Assembly (NCBI RefSeq): GCF_000733935.1
Contig: NZ_JPON01000001.1
Location: 3,358,501 to 3,422,500 of the forward strand
Direction: 5' to 3'
Origin: Methylomarinum vadi
GTDB taxonomy: Bacteria > Pseudomonadota > Gammaproteobacteria > Methylococcales > Methylomonadaceae
Length of the DNA stretch: 64,000 bases
The translations under genes and the position numbers were made by a program. This document shows, in pieces, positions 43,763-53,281 of this stretch. Numbering within the stretch: position 1 is the first letter of the stretch; every line of letters starts with the position of its first letter. The notes below the pieces were generated by a model that saw only the letters and a list, made by a program, of their open reading frames with translations, searched no databases and was not told where the DNA came from.

Positions 43763-46700
43763 ATGAAGACAAAAGGACGTTCATTAGTTTTATTGTTGCT
43801 CTGCCTGTTTCTTCTGTTAACTGGGACGGCATGGGCGGAAAAGCATACGACGACGACCGATACGATGCTGAAGGCCGTTCGGGAAAAAATAGCGATAACC
43901 AGGGATAAAACGAATATCGATGAAGCCCTGCGGCTCAGAATCCTGAATGCCTATTATGCCGCGGAAGATAATCTGGAAGAATTGGCGACGTTCGAGCAAA
44001 AGAGTCAGGAAGCCCAGAAGCAGTTAAAAAGTCTGCCGGCGGAAATCAAACAGCTGTCTAAGCGTGTCGAGGAGAAGGAAAAACAGCTTAAAAATCAGAA
44101 ATTGGAGAATTTTTCGCTGTATCCGACCGACGAGCTGGAGCAGCGCTTGATCATCGAAAAGTCGAATCTGAACGAATTGAAGTCCAAGATTAACGACTTG
44201 GAAATACAGCTGACCGATCAAATGAAACTGCCGCAGCAAATCCGCGAACAAACCGCGGCGATCAAAAGCGCCCAAGCCAATCTGAATGAAGAGCAGGCCT
44301 CGCTGGCCTCATTGGTCCAAAACAAACAAGAACTCGATGCGAGACAAGCGCAATTGGACAGCCGTTCCCGTAAACTGAATGCCGATTTGGCCTGGCTGGA
44401 TTTGGAGAATATCGTCTATCCGCTGAAAGTGGAGGCGCAAAAACAACAGTTGCAACTGTTAAATCTTCAGGCGGATCAATTGTCCGCGCTGATCAAGGCC
44501 ATCGACGATTTTCTGATCGAACGGCGCCAACAGGAAATCGATCAGGCCCAGGCCGATCTGATCCAGGCGGAGAAGGAAGCGTCGGACAAAGATCCGGTGA
44601 TCCAGGCCGCCACGCGGCAGAACATCCGCTATAATCAATTGCTGCAGGAAACCAACCAAAAGCTGGAATATTATCTCGACAAGAAAAACAGCATCGATAA
44701 CCGCTATAAGCAATTGGAGAAGGACTACCAAAGCGCCGAACAAAAAATCAATCTGGCGGGCCTGAGTCCGGCGTTGGGCAATTTATTGCGGGAACAACGG
44801 CGGAATTTGCCGCTGGGTAAAAATTACCAAGACCTGTCCAGCACCATTCAAGAGGAAATGGCCCACGCGGGCTTGGAGCTGTTCCAACTCGGCGAAGCGC
44901 AAAAATCGTTGGCGGACATGGACCAGGCCTTGGCCGATCGAATGGCGAAATCGGTTCCGCCCGACCTGGATCAGAGCGAAAAGCTGAAAATCCGCACCGA
45001 ATTACGCCTATTGCTGAATAACCAAAAAGAATTGGTCACGAAACTGAGATCGCTTTTTTCCGGTTATTCGAGAACCTTGGCCGATGTCGACTTTGCCTTG
45101 CACCAGTTGATCTCATTGGGCGAAAAATACGGGCATTATCTGGATGAACGCTTGCTATGGGTGCCGAGCGCCCCGGTGATCGATAAGCACTATATCAAGG
45201 AAATTTATCATTCGCTGCTCTGGTTCGGAGACATCGCCCATTGGCGGCAACTGGCGATCGATATCGATCACAGCGTTCAGGCCAGTCCCTTTCAAGCAGG
45301 CTTGGGCATCTTCATTATTTTTCTGCAATTTTGGTTCAGGCGGTTGATCAAAGCCAATATGCAAGAATTGCTGAAAAAAAGCGGCAAGCTTTATTCCGAC
45401 CGTTTTGTATACACGTTCGACGGCCTGGCCTTGGCTTTTCTGTTGGCTTTGCCGTTTGCCTTGCTGCTGGCGTGGTTGGGCTGGTTGCTGTCGAGTAACG
45501 CCCAGGCAGCTAATTTCAGTCAGTCGGTGGCCGATGGCTTATTGGCGGCCTCGTTGCCGATGTTGATATTGCAGTTCTTTTATCAGTTGTTCAAGCCCAA
45601 AGGGGTGGTGCAATCCCTGTTCAACTGGCAGGAGAGGACCATCGCATTGCTTTATGGGCAAATTAAATGGATTCGTTCGGTCGTGATTCCGGCCGTGTTT
45701 TTGATCGGGATGTTTGTCGATGAAGCCTATTCCGAGCACAGTTATACACTGGGCAGAATGGCGTTAATCGTCACGATGCTGGTTCTGACCTATGTCCTGT
45801 TCCGCTTCAGTCATCCCAGCCAGGGGCTGGCCAGGGATTTTTATCAGGAGAAAGCCGGTAGCTGGCTGAGCCGCTTGCGCTATCTTTGGTGTGCCGCCAT
45901 CACGCTGATGCCGGTCGTCATCAGCGGCTTTGCCATCGCCGGTTATTACCAAAGCGCGTTGGAGTTGCAGCATAAATTAGTCATTTTGCTGCGATTGGTC
46001 TTTTTTTCCGTCATTTTGCATGAAATCGTGATCCGTTGGTTGATGCTCGCCAACCGGCAAATGGCATTGAAAAACGCCAGACAAAAACGCAAACAGCAGG
46101 AACAGGCGCTGGCCAAGGAAAAAGAAGGCGCGCCCGCGGCGATCATTATACCGGAAGAGGAAATCCTCCTGGATATTCCCAAGATCAATGAACAAAACCG
46201 GAAGTTGCTGTCCGCGACCATCATCGCCATATTAGTCGTCGGCAGTTGGTTGACGTTGAGCGACATTTTGCCGGCTTTTTCCATTTTCGAGCGCGTGGTG
46301 TTGTGGCAGCATACCGTGGCAGTGGACGGACAGGAATCGTTGCAGCCCATTACCCTGGTCAATGTCTTCGTCTGTCTGTTGTACCTGGTGTTAATGCTGG
46401 TGTTCGTCAATAACTTTTCCGGCCTGGTCGATTTGATCTTTGCCGGCAAATACAGCATGACCGCCGGCAGTCGATACGCGCTGGTGCAGTTGACCCGCTA
46501 TACGGTCATTACGATCGCGCTGATCGCCGTGGCCAATGAACTGGGCGGCAGTTGGTCGCAGGTGCAGTGGCTGGTAGCCGCATTAGGTGTCGGCCTGGGC
46601 TTCGGATTGCAGGAAATTTTCGCCAATCTGGTGTCGGGCATCATCTTGTTGTTCGAGCGGCCAATCAGGGTCGGCGATACAGTGACCGTCGGCGATGTCA

Positions 46701-47146
46701 GCGGCAAGGTTAGCCATATCGAAATGCGGGCGACGACGATCATCGATTGGGACATGAAAGAACTGGTGGTGCCCAACAAAACGTTTATCACCGAAAAACT
46801 GATCAACTGGACGCTGACCGATACCGTAACCCGTGTCGTCATCCCGGTCGGCATCGGTTACGGTTGCGACGAGGAGTTGGCGTTGCGTATTTTTAAACAG
46901 ATATTCGAGGAATCTCCCTTGGTCTTGAAAGAGCCCGAGCCGCAAGTGTTTTTTATCGGTTTCGGCGAGAGTTCGCTGGATTTCAGTTTACGCATCTTTG
47001 TCCGCGACTTGGCGGACCGCCTGCCGGTGACGGACGATATACACAGACGGGTCAGAAGGGCATTCAAGGAACACAATGTCGAAATTCCGTTCCCGCAACG
47101 CGACCTGCACATCCGCTCTTCGGACGTACCGTTGGGACAGGCGTGA
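43763..47146 (+). CDS. MscK/KefA-type large mechanosensitive channel
   Basis: Large MscS-superfamily channel of 1127 residues. It has a signal peptide (about 1-25), a long periplasmic coiled-coil domain (about 30-450, rich in E/K/Q, for example QLTDQMKLPQQIREQTAAIK), about ten membrane helices from residue 510 on, and a C-terminal MscS channel core: the pore-lining helix LVAALGVGLGFGLQEIFANL, then VSGIILLFERPIRVGDTVTV. It opens on membrane tension to release solutes during hypo-osmotic shock. This suits an organism that accumulates sucrose, although co-regulation is not shown. It is convergent with the GGDEF gene. Confidence 0.93.
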   Translation: MKTKGRSLVLLLLCLFLLLTGTAWAEKHTTTTDTMLKAVREKIAITRDKTNIDEALRLRILNAYYAAEDNLEELATFEQKSQEAQKQLKSLPAEIKQLSKRVEEKEKQLKNQKLENFSLYPTDELEQRLIIEKSNLNELKSKINDLEIQLTDQMKLPQQIREQTAAIKSAQANLNEEQASLASLVQNKQELDARQAQLDSRSRKLNADLAWLDLENIVYPLKVEAQKQQLQLLNLQADQLSALIKAIDDFLIERRQQEIDQAQADLIQAEKEASDKDPVIQAATRQNIRYNQLLQETNQKLEYYLDKKNSIDNRYKQLEKDYQSAEQKINLAGLSPALGNLLREQRRNLPLGKNYQDLSSTIQEEMAHAGLELFQLGEAQKSLADMDQALADRMAKSVPPDLDQSEKLKIRTELRLLLNNQKELVTKLRSLFSGYSRTLADVDFALHQLISLGEKYGHYLDERLLWVPSAPVIDKHYIKEIYHSLLWFGDIAHWRQLAIDIDHSVQASPFQAGLGIFIIFLQFWFRRLIKANMQELLKKSGKLYSDRFVYTFDGLALAFLLALPFALLLAWLGWLLSSNAQAANFSQSVADGLLAASLPMLILQFFYQLFKPKGVVQSLFNWQERTIALLYGQIKWIRSVVIPAVFLIGMFVDEAYSEHSYTLGRMALIVTMLVLTYVLFRFSHPSQGLARDFYQEKAGSWLSRLRYLWCAAITLMPVVISGFAIAGYYQSALELQHKLVILLRLVFFSVILHEIVIRWLMLANRQMALKNARQKRKQQEQALAKEKEGAPAAIIIPEEEILLDIPKINEQNRKLLSATIIAILVVGSWLTLSDILPAFSIFERVVLWQHTVAVDGQESLQPITLVNVFVCLLYLVLMLVFVNNFSGLVDLIFAGKYSMTAGSRYALVQLTRYTVITIALIAVANELGGSWSQVQWLVAALGVGLGFGLQEIFANLVSGIILLFERPIRVGDTVTVGDVSGKVSHIEMRATTIIDWDMKELVVPNKTFITEKLINWTLTDTVTRVVIPVGIGYGCDEELALRIFKQIFEESPLVLKEPEPQVFFIGFGESSLDFSLRIFVRDLADRLPVTDDIHRRVRRAFKEHNVEIPFPQRDLHIRSSDVPLGQA

Positions 47147-47195
47147 AGGAAGGATAGAATGGTACTTCAATTTAAACTACGTATCCCGGCATTTG

Positions 47196-49622
47196 CTAGC
47201 GGTTTTTCATCCGCACGAAATCCTCGAATTCGGATAATGACAGGGGCCTGCTGAAATAATAACCCTGTGCGTAGCGGCATTGGTGGTTCAACAAGGCTAA
47301 TTGGCGCTGGTTTTCCACGCCGGTGGCGATGACCTTGATGCCCAGTTTATTGGCCAGGCTGACGATGGTTTCCACCAGGATGGCGTTGGCGGGATCATCC
47401 AACATGCCCTGGATATAGGAACGGTCGATTTTGATGACGTCGACCGGGCATTTTTTCAGGTAACTCAACGAAGAATAGCCCGTACCGAAGCCGTCCAGGG
47501 AAATTTGGATGCCCGCCTGTTTTAATTTTTCGACGCTAACCGCGTAGTTGTCTCGTTCATCCAAAAACAGTTTTTCGTTGATTTCAAAGGTAATCGCTTG
47601 GGGTTCGACTTTTTTATTGCTGAGAATGTCCAGCCATTCGACATAGCAATCCGTCTGGTTGTATTGGGCCACCGATTGGTTGAGCGAAACCCTGACCGGT
47701 TCCAATCCCAAACGGCTCCAGCGTTGAATGTTCCCCGCGGTTTCTTCGATGACCCAATTGCCGATATCGTGGATCAGGCCGCTTTCTTCGGCGACCGGGA
47801 TGAATTGCTGTAACGGCACGAAGCCAGATTGGGGCCTTTGCCAGCGCAGCAGCGTTTCGGCACAGGCCACCTTTTTCGTCGCCATGTCGATTATCGGCTG
47901 ATAATGCAGGCTGAATTCCTGGTTTTCCATGGCCTGGCGCATGTCTTCGATCAACTGAAGGCGTTTTTCGGTTTCCTGCTGCAGGGCCGGGGTGTAATAG
48001 TAGTAGCAATTACGTCCATTATGCTTGGCCATGTACATGGCGCTGTCCGCGTTTTTTAACAAGTCATCGCTAGTGTTGCCGTCGTCGGGATAGAGGGTGA
48101 TGCCGATACTGCCGGATATGAACACCTGCTGGCGGTCGATATACAGATGACGCTTGAAGTTGTCGAAAATCTTACGCGCGATGACTTCCGCGTCGCTGGC
48201 CTTGTCCAAGTCTGGCACGACGATGGCGAATTCGTCGCCGCCCAGGCGGGCTACCGTGTCGGAGTTTCTGACCGAAGCTTGCAGCCGTTTGCCGGTTTCC
48301 TGCAGTAATAAATCGCCGGCATGATGGCCTAGGTTGTCGTTGATCCATTTGAATTTATCCAGATCCACCAACATCAAGGCCAGTTTCTTTTGGTTGCGCT
48401 TGCCTTGTTTGATGGCGCTATTCAGCCGGTCCATGAACAGGGTTCGGTTGGGCAGGCGGGTCAGCGGATCGTAATTGGCCTGAAATTGTATCGATGCCTC
48501 GAAGGCTTTTTGTTGACTGATGTCCCTCAATACCGAAATGGATTGGGAAATGTTGCCTCGGGAGTCTTTCAAAATGGAGACGCATTGCCAGACCGGAATG
48601 GTATGTCCATTGCGATGCCGAATTGTCGTTTCTCCCTGCCAGAATTGTCGGCTTTTCAAGGCGGCGGCAATAGGTTGGAAAAAATTTTTGTCGAATTGCT
48701 CGGGGTTCAGGATATCGGATGGTTGTTGGAGTACCTCTTGTTCGTTATAGCCGGTAAGTTTGCTGAAACCGTGATTGACAGAAATGATACGCCTATTATC
48801 ATCGGTTGCGAATACCGCGTCGGGCGTGTTGTCGAGAAAAGCCTGCTTCAACTTTGAGCCTTTGTCGGCAGGGACGCGGGCGGTCGGCGATAGCTTTCTC
48901 AGTCGACCATGAAGCCGTTTGACCGTGCCGTCGCGATTAGTTTCGGCCTCGATATTGGCCCGGTAGTGTCGGAGGTCTTTCCCGTTCGCGTGATAATGAA
49001 AAGTGTATTCGACCGTTTGTTGCGAAAAAAGACAAATATTATTGCGGGTTTTGACTGTCACAAGGTCTTCTTCGCTGATATTGGCAAGGAAGTCGTCATA
49101 TTTAAGGGCAACTAACTCGGCGTCCGCATCGCCTTGCCATATGACTTTGTCTTTGTCGGGGTAATATTCCCATGGCAGCGTAGTTGGTTCTTTTTCGATA
49201 GGAATTGCATCGATCAGGGCGTCTTGTTTCGCGAGTTTAAGGCGTTGATTCTCGTAAAATTGAAAAATGCTAAGATTTAAGCGTTCGAGAAATTGTTGCA
49301 ACACGGTGTCTTTCAACACGATATCGATGCACCCCATGTTCATGGCCTTGGTTGCCAAACCGAAATCGGGCCGGCTGCTGATGATGATGGTGGCCGGCAT
49401 GATTTTTCGGTTTTGCAATTGTTCCAGCAAGCGGAAACCGTCGGGTTGCGGCGTGTAAAAATCCAACAAAAATAGATCGTAGGGTCGCTGACGTAATTTA
49501 GCGAGACAATCCTGCTCGTTATCAGAGATATCGACCTGGTAGCCGCGCCATTCGAGCCGCATTTTGACCTGATTGGCAAAAAAACGATTGTTTTCCAGAT
49601 AAAGGATGTGAAAATCAGCCAT
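47196..49622 (-). CDS. REC-PAS-GGDEF-EAL protein with degenerate EAL domain
   Basis: Cyclic-di-GMP signalling protein of 808 residues. An N-terminal receiver domain (about 1-120) has phospho-acceptor Asp54 (FLLDFYTP) and Lys104. A poorly conserved sensor region is followed by a PAS domain (about 260-370, FATDDNRRIISVNHGF). The GGDEF domain has an intact GGDEF at 461-465 and an inhibitory I-site RNSD five residues before it, so it should make c-di-GMP. The EAL domain (about 560-800) has ETL for EAL at 589-591, DGFGTG for DDFGTG and ATGVEN for AEGVET, so phosphodiesterase activity is doubtful. No histidine kinase partner lies nearby. Confidence 0.92.
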   Translation of the reverse strand: MADFHILYLENNRFFANQVKMRLEWRGYQVDISDNEQDCLAKLRQRPYDLFLLDFYTPQPDGFRLLEQLQNRKIMPATIIISSRPDFGLATKAMNMGCIDIVLKDTVLQQFLERLNLSIFQFYENQRLKLAKQDALIDAIPIEKEPTTLPWEYYPDKDKVIWQGDADAELVALKYDDFLANISEEDLVTVKTRNNICLFSQQTVEYTFHYHANGKDLRHYRANIEAETNRDGTVKRLHGRLRKLSPTARVPADKGSKLKQAFLDNTPDAVFATDDNRRIISVNHGFSKLTGYNEQEVLQQPSDILNPEQFDKNFFQPIAAALKSRQFWQGETTIRHRNGHTIPVWQCVSILKDSRGNISQSISVLRDISQQKAFEASIQFQANYDPLTRLPNRTLFMDRLNSAIKQGKRNQKKLALMLVDLDKFKWINDNLGHHAGDLLLQETGKRLQASVRNSDTVARLGGDEFAIVVPDLDKASDAEVIARKIFDNFKRHLYIDRQQVFISGSIGITLYPDDGNTSDDLLKNADSAMYMAKHNGRNCYYYYTPALQQETEKRLQLIEDMRQAMENQEFSLHYQPIIDMATKKVACAETLLRWQRPQSGFVPLQQFIPVAEESGLIHDIGNWVIEETAGNIQRWSRLGLEPVRVSLNQSVAQYNQTDCYVEWLDILSNKKVEPQAITFEINEKLFLDERDNYAVSVEKLKQAGIQISLDGFGTGYSSLSYLKKCPVDVIKIDRSYIQGMLDDPANAILVETIVSLANKLGIKVIATGVENQRQLALLNHQCRYAQGYYFSRPLSLSEFEDFVRMKNR

Positions 49623-49811
49623 GGTAGAAAATCAAAGGGTCTTCATAATGCAGACTTGATAATGAGCGGTGGATATAGCCTTTAACTTTGTTGCAAACAA
49701 GAAAATTATGTAGAAGAAAGAAAATACTCATTTATAAGAAAGCATACGCCTACAAAACAATTCGAGTTTACCACGCTTGTATTTTATTGATTATTAAAAT
49801 TTTTATTTGTC

Positions 49812-50309
49812 ATGTATTTTTTTATTCTGTTAAGTCTGGCGCTGGGGTATCTGGTTGAAACAAAGTCGCCATTACTTCGCTATCTGCTAAGCGATACAGC
49901 GCTTTATGTCGGCCTTGCCTGTATTACTGGTGCTGTTATATCGTCATTGTTCAAGAGGCTTTCCGCTAAAGTCTGGTACGACTGGTTTGCCTGTGGCACT
50001 TTGTTGGTTTGGCTACCTTATTGGTATCCGAATTTTCGCGAGGGTTCGCCGGTTTTCTTTTATTTTCCATTGTATTTCGCCTTAATCAGCGCGCTGTTTT
50101 CGTTGGTTTTCATCAAGCCACGGCAACAGATCGACGAGCAGACGCTGGCGTTTTTGCAATGGCTTTCCGATTCCGGACGCTTCAATCCGGCGGTTATCGT
50201 CGTTTTCGTCTGTGTGGGGCTGTATCTGCCCCAGCATTTCTTGTTATATCCCGTGGCAATGACGCTGCTGGTGATGCGTTATGCGTTGGCCCGTTGTTTG
50301 TTGGAATGA
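49812..50309 (+). CDS. Unrecognised integral membrane protein
   Basis: Protein of 165 residues with about five hydrophobic segments: the N-terminal helix (FFILLSLALGYLVE), one near 35-50 (VGLACITGAVISSLF), one near 60-75, one near 82-100 (YFPLYFALISALFSLVF) and a C-terminal pair from residue 130. It has no motif I can name. The ATG at 49812 follows an A/T-rich leader without a clear ribosome site. It is divergent from the GGDEF gene across 189 bp. The function is unknown. Confidence 0.7.
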   Translation: MYFFILLSLALGYLVETKSPLLRYLLSDTALYVGLACITGAVISSLFKRLSAKVWYDWFACGTLLVWLPYWYPNFREGSPVFFYFPLYFALISALFSLVFIKPRQQIDEQTLAFLQWLSDSGRFNPAVIVVFVCVGLYLPQHFLLYPVAMTLLVMRYALARCLLE

Positions 50310-50643
50310 AGGAATATTTCGGTTTTCCTGTTGACTTTTGCTAACTAGCCGACGATTAAATGAAAATAAAGTTACCCACAAAAGCTGTGGATAACTTTGT
50401 GGATTCGATGTTCGTTGCGCTTGCCAAGCCGCGAAAATATGACACCTTCGCTAAATTGTGTAGATTTTGATCAATTTTTTAAGTCATCTATTTTTCAATA
50501 ACTTATGGCTGGGTGAGGATTTCTTGAAGCATTGTTGTCGCTTCTTAAGCAAAATGATGAATTACTAATCAGAATTGTGAATTTAAATGCGCCTGCACGC
50601 GTTGGCATATCGTTTTTTCATTACTTTTCCAGAGGTTTTAACC
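50310..50643. other. A/T-rich intergenic region with DnaA-box-like sites
   Basis: 334 bp without a gene. It holds a cluster of three DnaA-box-like 9-mers (listed separately), followed by an A/T-rich stretch (50450-50510) with a GATC. The O-methyltransferase promoter should lie near 50540-50600. Confidence 0.6.
50372..50406. other. Cluster of three DnaA-box-like sites
   Basis: TTACCCACA (50372-50380, one mismatch to TTATCCACA), TGTGGATAA (50386-50394, a perfect box on the minus strand) and TGTGGATTC (50398-50406, partial match) occur within 35 bp. An A/T-rich tract follows. This may be a DnaA-binding titration or regulatory site; no dnaA, dnaN or gidA lies nearby, which argues against the main chromosomal origin. 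Confidence 0.4.
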
Positions 50644-51333
50644 ATGACTGATCAACAATCCCCGACCATGCAAAATCCTGTTGTTTTGGCGCCGGTCGAT
50701 CCGGCCATCGAGCGTTATATGCGCGACTTAGCTGCGGTGACCGATCATCCGGTTTTGCACGAGATGGAAGCCTTGGCGCGACAGCATAATTTTCCGATTA
50801 TCGAGCGCCTGGTCGGCGTTTTTCTGCAAACCCAGGCGCAGATGATCGGTGCGCGGCGGGTGTTCGAGTTCGGTAGTGGTTATGGCTATTCAGCTTATTG
50901 GTTTGCCAAGGCGGTCGGCGATTCAGGCGAGGTGATTTGCAGCGACGGCAATGCCGCCAACCTGGTCAAGGCGCGCGGTTACCTGCAGTCAGCCGGTTTA
51001 TGGGAAAGGGTGAAATTCCATACCGGCCTGGCGCAGGAGATTTTCGCCCAGACTGAGGGCCAGTTCGATATTTGTTATAACGATGTCGATAAAGGCGATT
51101 ACCCGGAAGTCTGGCGCATGGCCAAGGACCGCATCCGCCCGGGCGGATTGTATATTGCCGACAACGTCCTATGGCACGGTCGGGTCGCGGTGGATGAATA
51201 CGAAGATATCGTTTCCGGCTGGACCGAGGCGATCATGGAGCATAATCGCTTGATCTTCGACGATCCGCAGTTCGATGCCTTTATCAACCCGACCCGCGAT
51301 GGCGTGCTCGTCGCCCGTAAAAAAGAGCAATAA
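50644..51333 (+). CDS. SAM-dependent O-methyltransferase
   Basis: Class I methyltransferase of 229 residues. The SAM-binding motif I is VFEFGSGYGYSAYWFA near residues 74-89. A CSDGNAANLVKARGYL block follows, then DICYNDVDKGDYPEVW, which is the metal-binding region of caffeoyl-CoA-type O-methyltransferases (family 3). The ATG at 50644, 8 bp after AGAGG, is preferred to the upstream ATG at 50587. The substrate is probably a catechol-like compound but is not determined by the sequence. The following peroxiredoxin may be in the same unit. Confidence 0.87.
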   Translation: MTDQQSPTMQNPVVLAPVDPAIERYMRDLAAVTDHPVLHEMEALARQHNFPIIERLVGVFLQTQAQMIGARRVFEFGSGYGYSAYWFAKAVGDSGEVICSDGNAANLVKARGYLQSAGLWERVKFHTGLAQEIFAQTEGQFDICYNDVDKGDYPEVWRMAKDRIRPGGLYIADNVLWHGRVAVDEYEDIVSGWTEAIMEHNRLIFDDPQFDAFINPTRDGVLVARKKEQ

Positions 51334-51410
51334 TGGGGCCATTAAAAACCTAGCATTGTTCTTGGGTTTTATGTTTCAATTTGGGCCTTACACCACCAGG
51401 AGGAAATGCC

Positions 51411-51890
51411 ATGATAAATAAAAACGATCCCGCTCCTTTTTTCAGATCTCGCAATCAAAATAACGAATTGGTGTCCTTGAACGATTATGTCGGCGATAAG
51501 AACGTCGTGCTGTATTTTTATCCGAAGGACGATACGCCGGGCTGTACCATCGAGGCCAACGATTTCACCGCATTGGCGAATGATTTCAACGCACTGGATA
51601 CCGTTGTCGTCGGCGTCAGCAAAGATACCTGCGGGAGCCACCAGGATTTCATCAACAAATACGGCCTCAATGTCGAGTTACTGGCCGATACCAGCGGTGA
51701 TTTATGCGACAGCTACGGGGTCTGGCAGGAAGTGGAAAAAGAAGGCGTGAAAAAATGGAAGATCGTTCGTTCGACCTTTCTGATCAATAAGGACGGCATT
51801 GTCGAAGAGGCACTGTATGGCGTTAACCATGAAGGCCATGCCCAGGAAATGCTGGAGAGGGTAAAAGGGCTGACTGCCGCAGCCGAATAA
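51411..51890 (+). CDS. Peroxiredoxin of the BCP/PrxQ type
   Basis: Thiol peroxidase of 159 residues that reduces hydrogen and organic peroxides. The peroxidatic Cys45 sits in DDTPGCTIEA. The classic PrxQ resolving cysteine five residues later is absent (Asn50 instead); later cysteines (in KDTCGSHQ and DLCDSYG) might resolve, or an external thiol could. The ATG at 51411 has a strong AGGAGG site, better than the upstream start at 51381. It converges on the rubredoxin gene through a shared terminator hairpin. Peroxiredoxins and rubredoxins can both act in peroxide detoxification, but a link is only suggested by adjacency. Confidence 0.93.
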   Translation: MINKNDPAPFFRSRNQNNELVSLNDYVGDKNVVLYFYPKDDTPGCTIEANDFTALANDFNALDTVVVGVSKDTCGSHQDFINKYGLNVELLADTSGDLCDSYGVWQEVEKEGVKKWKIVRSTFLINKDGIVEEALYGVNHEGHAQEMLERVKGLTAAAE

Positions 51891-51896
51891 GCGCTT

Positions 51897-51934
51897 GATT
51901 TGGCCGGCTGCCGCGCATACCGGCCGGCCAAATC
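51897..51934. terminator. Hairpin between convergent peroxiredoxin and rubredoxin genes
   Basis: A perfect 12-bp stem (GATTTGGCCGGC at 51897-51908 with GCCGGCCAAATC at 51923-51934) and a 14-nt loop sit centrally in the 51-bp gap. It probably ends both transcripts, although T-runs are short. Confidence 0.7.
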
Positions 51935-51941
51935 GCCAAAG

Positions 51942-52112
51942 CTATTTCATCTCCCGGAAAAAGTCTTTCGGGGCGCCGCAAATGGGACATTCCCAGTCGT
52001 CCGGAATGTCTTCCCACCGGGTTCCCGGGGCGATACCGCTGTCGGGATCGCCTTTCGCCTCGTCATAGATGTGTTCGCATTCCAGGCATTGGAATTTTCT
52101 GAATCCGGACAT
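51942..52112 (-). CDS. Rubredoxin
   Basis: Small electron carrier of 56 residues holding one iron in four cysteines: C9/C12 (FQCLECEH) and C42/C45 (WECPICGA). The [11 protein letters not shown] stretch between them is typical. The ATG at 52112 is used; the frame is open upstream, but the extra residues are basic and atypical. It lies 14 bp after the Gfo/Idh/MocA gene on the same strand, so both probably share a transcript. Partners could be an alkane-type hydroxylase, a peroxide reductase or other oxidases, none of which is adjacent. Confidence 0.95.
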   Translation of the reverse strand: MSGFRKFQCLECEHIYDEAKGDPDSGIAPGTRWEDIPDDWECPICGAPKDFFREMK

Positions 52113-52126
52113 GTTTCCCCCTTTTT

Positions 52127-53143
52127 TTATTGAGCAATATCGACGCGTTGCCCGCTGGCAGCCGATTCCAGCGCGGCGACGATCGTGCGGCAATTGTCCT
52201 TGGCATCGTTAAACGATAAGGCAGGCGCTTTGCCGTTCAGGACGCAATCGGCGAAGTGCTCTATTTCCAGGCGGAAATGATTCGCTTGCGGCAATCTTTC
52301 CTCCTCTTGTTTGCCGGCCTCGGTCCACCAGGAAATGACAGGAACGTCTTCCGGCATCGCCCAGACGTTATGGCATTTCAGGCCGCCTTGGGTGCCGATG
52401 ATTTCGTATTCGCTGCGGCGGGCGCGCTCGAAACTGAAATCGAAATGCGCGTATTTGCCGTCGCCGAAATCCAGGATGCCGCTGTTGCTGACATCGGCGC
52501 CGCTGTCGTTATATTTGGCCATGGCCGTCACGGCGACGGGCGAATGGTCGAAATACATGCGTGCGGTATGGATCGCGTAACAACCGATGTCCCACATCGC
52601 CCCGCCGCCGTTGGCGACGCTTCGGTTGATGCGATAGAGACGGGCGGGTTTCATCATGAAGGAAAAACAAGTGCGCACGCTGCGGATTTCGCCGATGGCG
52701 CCGGAGGCGATCAGTTCCCGCACCCGGTCGTGTTGCGGATGCAAACGGTACATGAAGCCCTCCATGACCGTGACGCCCTTCTCGGCCGCGGCCGCTTCGA
52801 TCGCCTCGATGTCCGCCACGGTCAACGCCATCGGTTTTTCGCACAATACGTGCTTGCCGTGCTCGATTGCGCGCAAGGCCCATTCGGCGTGTTCTTCATT
52901 GGCCATCGGCAAATACACCGCCTGAATTTCCGGGTTGTCGAGCAATCGTTGCGGATCGTCGTAGGTTTCGACGTGTTGTTGTCCGGGGGCGTATTGCGCC
53001 AGCGTTTCGGCGGCGGCGCCGGGACGGCGGCTGGCGATGGCGACCAATCGGCTATTGCTCGCTTCGACGATCGCCGGCAACAGTTTTTGATTGATGCGGG
53101 CCGCGCCCAGAATACCCCAGCTTAATGTTGTTGATTCGTTCAT
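52127..53143 (-). CDS. Gfo/Idh/MocA-family oxidoreductase
   Basis: NAD(P)-dependent dehydrogenase of 338 residues. The Rossmann motif is [16 protein letters not shown] near the start, the catalytic-lysine motif is [10 protein letters not shown] near residue 94, and [17 protein letters not shown] near residue 180 holds the second catalytic segment with its histidine. The C-terminal half is the family beta-sheet domain. Substrates in the family include sugars, inositols and trans-dihydrodiols; the sequence does not decide. The ATG at 53143 with AGGTGA in front is preferred to the GTG at 53152. The rubredoxin gene follows after 14 bp. Confidence 0.9.
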   Translation of the reverse strand: MNESTTLSWGILGAARINQKLLPAIVEASNSRLVAIASRRPGAAAETLAQYAPGQQHVETYDDPQRLLDNPEIQAVYLPMANEEHAEWALRAIEHGKHVLCEKPMALTVADIEAIEAAAAEKGVTVMEGFMYRLHPQHDRVRELIASGAIGEIRSVRTCFSFMMKPARLYRINRSVANGGGAMWDIGCYAIHTARMYFDHSPVAVTAMAKYNDSGADVSNSGILDFGDGKYAHFDFSFERARRSEYEIIGTQGGLKCHNVWAMPEDVPVISWWTEAGKQEEERLPQANHFRLEIEHFADCVLNGKAPALSFNDAKDNCRTIVAALESAASGQRVDIAQ

Positions 53144-53281
53144 ATCCTTCACCTGTTCGACTTTGCAGCATTGTCATTGTTATCCGATTACAGTAACCAG
53201 ATTTCGGGGCAAAGTCTAGGCGGCAAGCAAAGCGCGGAAAAGGGAAGGCCGATGCGATGAGCATCTGCCGACATGCGAGGC

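Noticed and set aside
50310-50643. Chromosomal replication origin
   Set aside because: DnaA-like boxes are present, but there are only one perfect and two imperfect sites, and no origin-linked genes are nearby.
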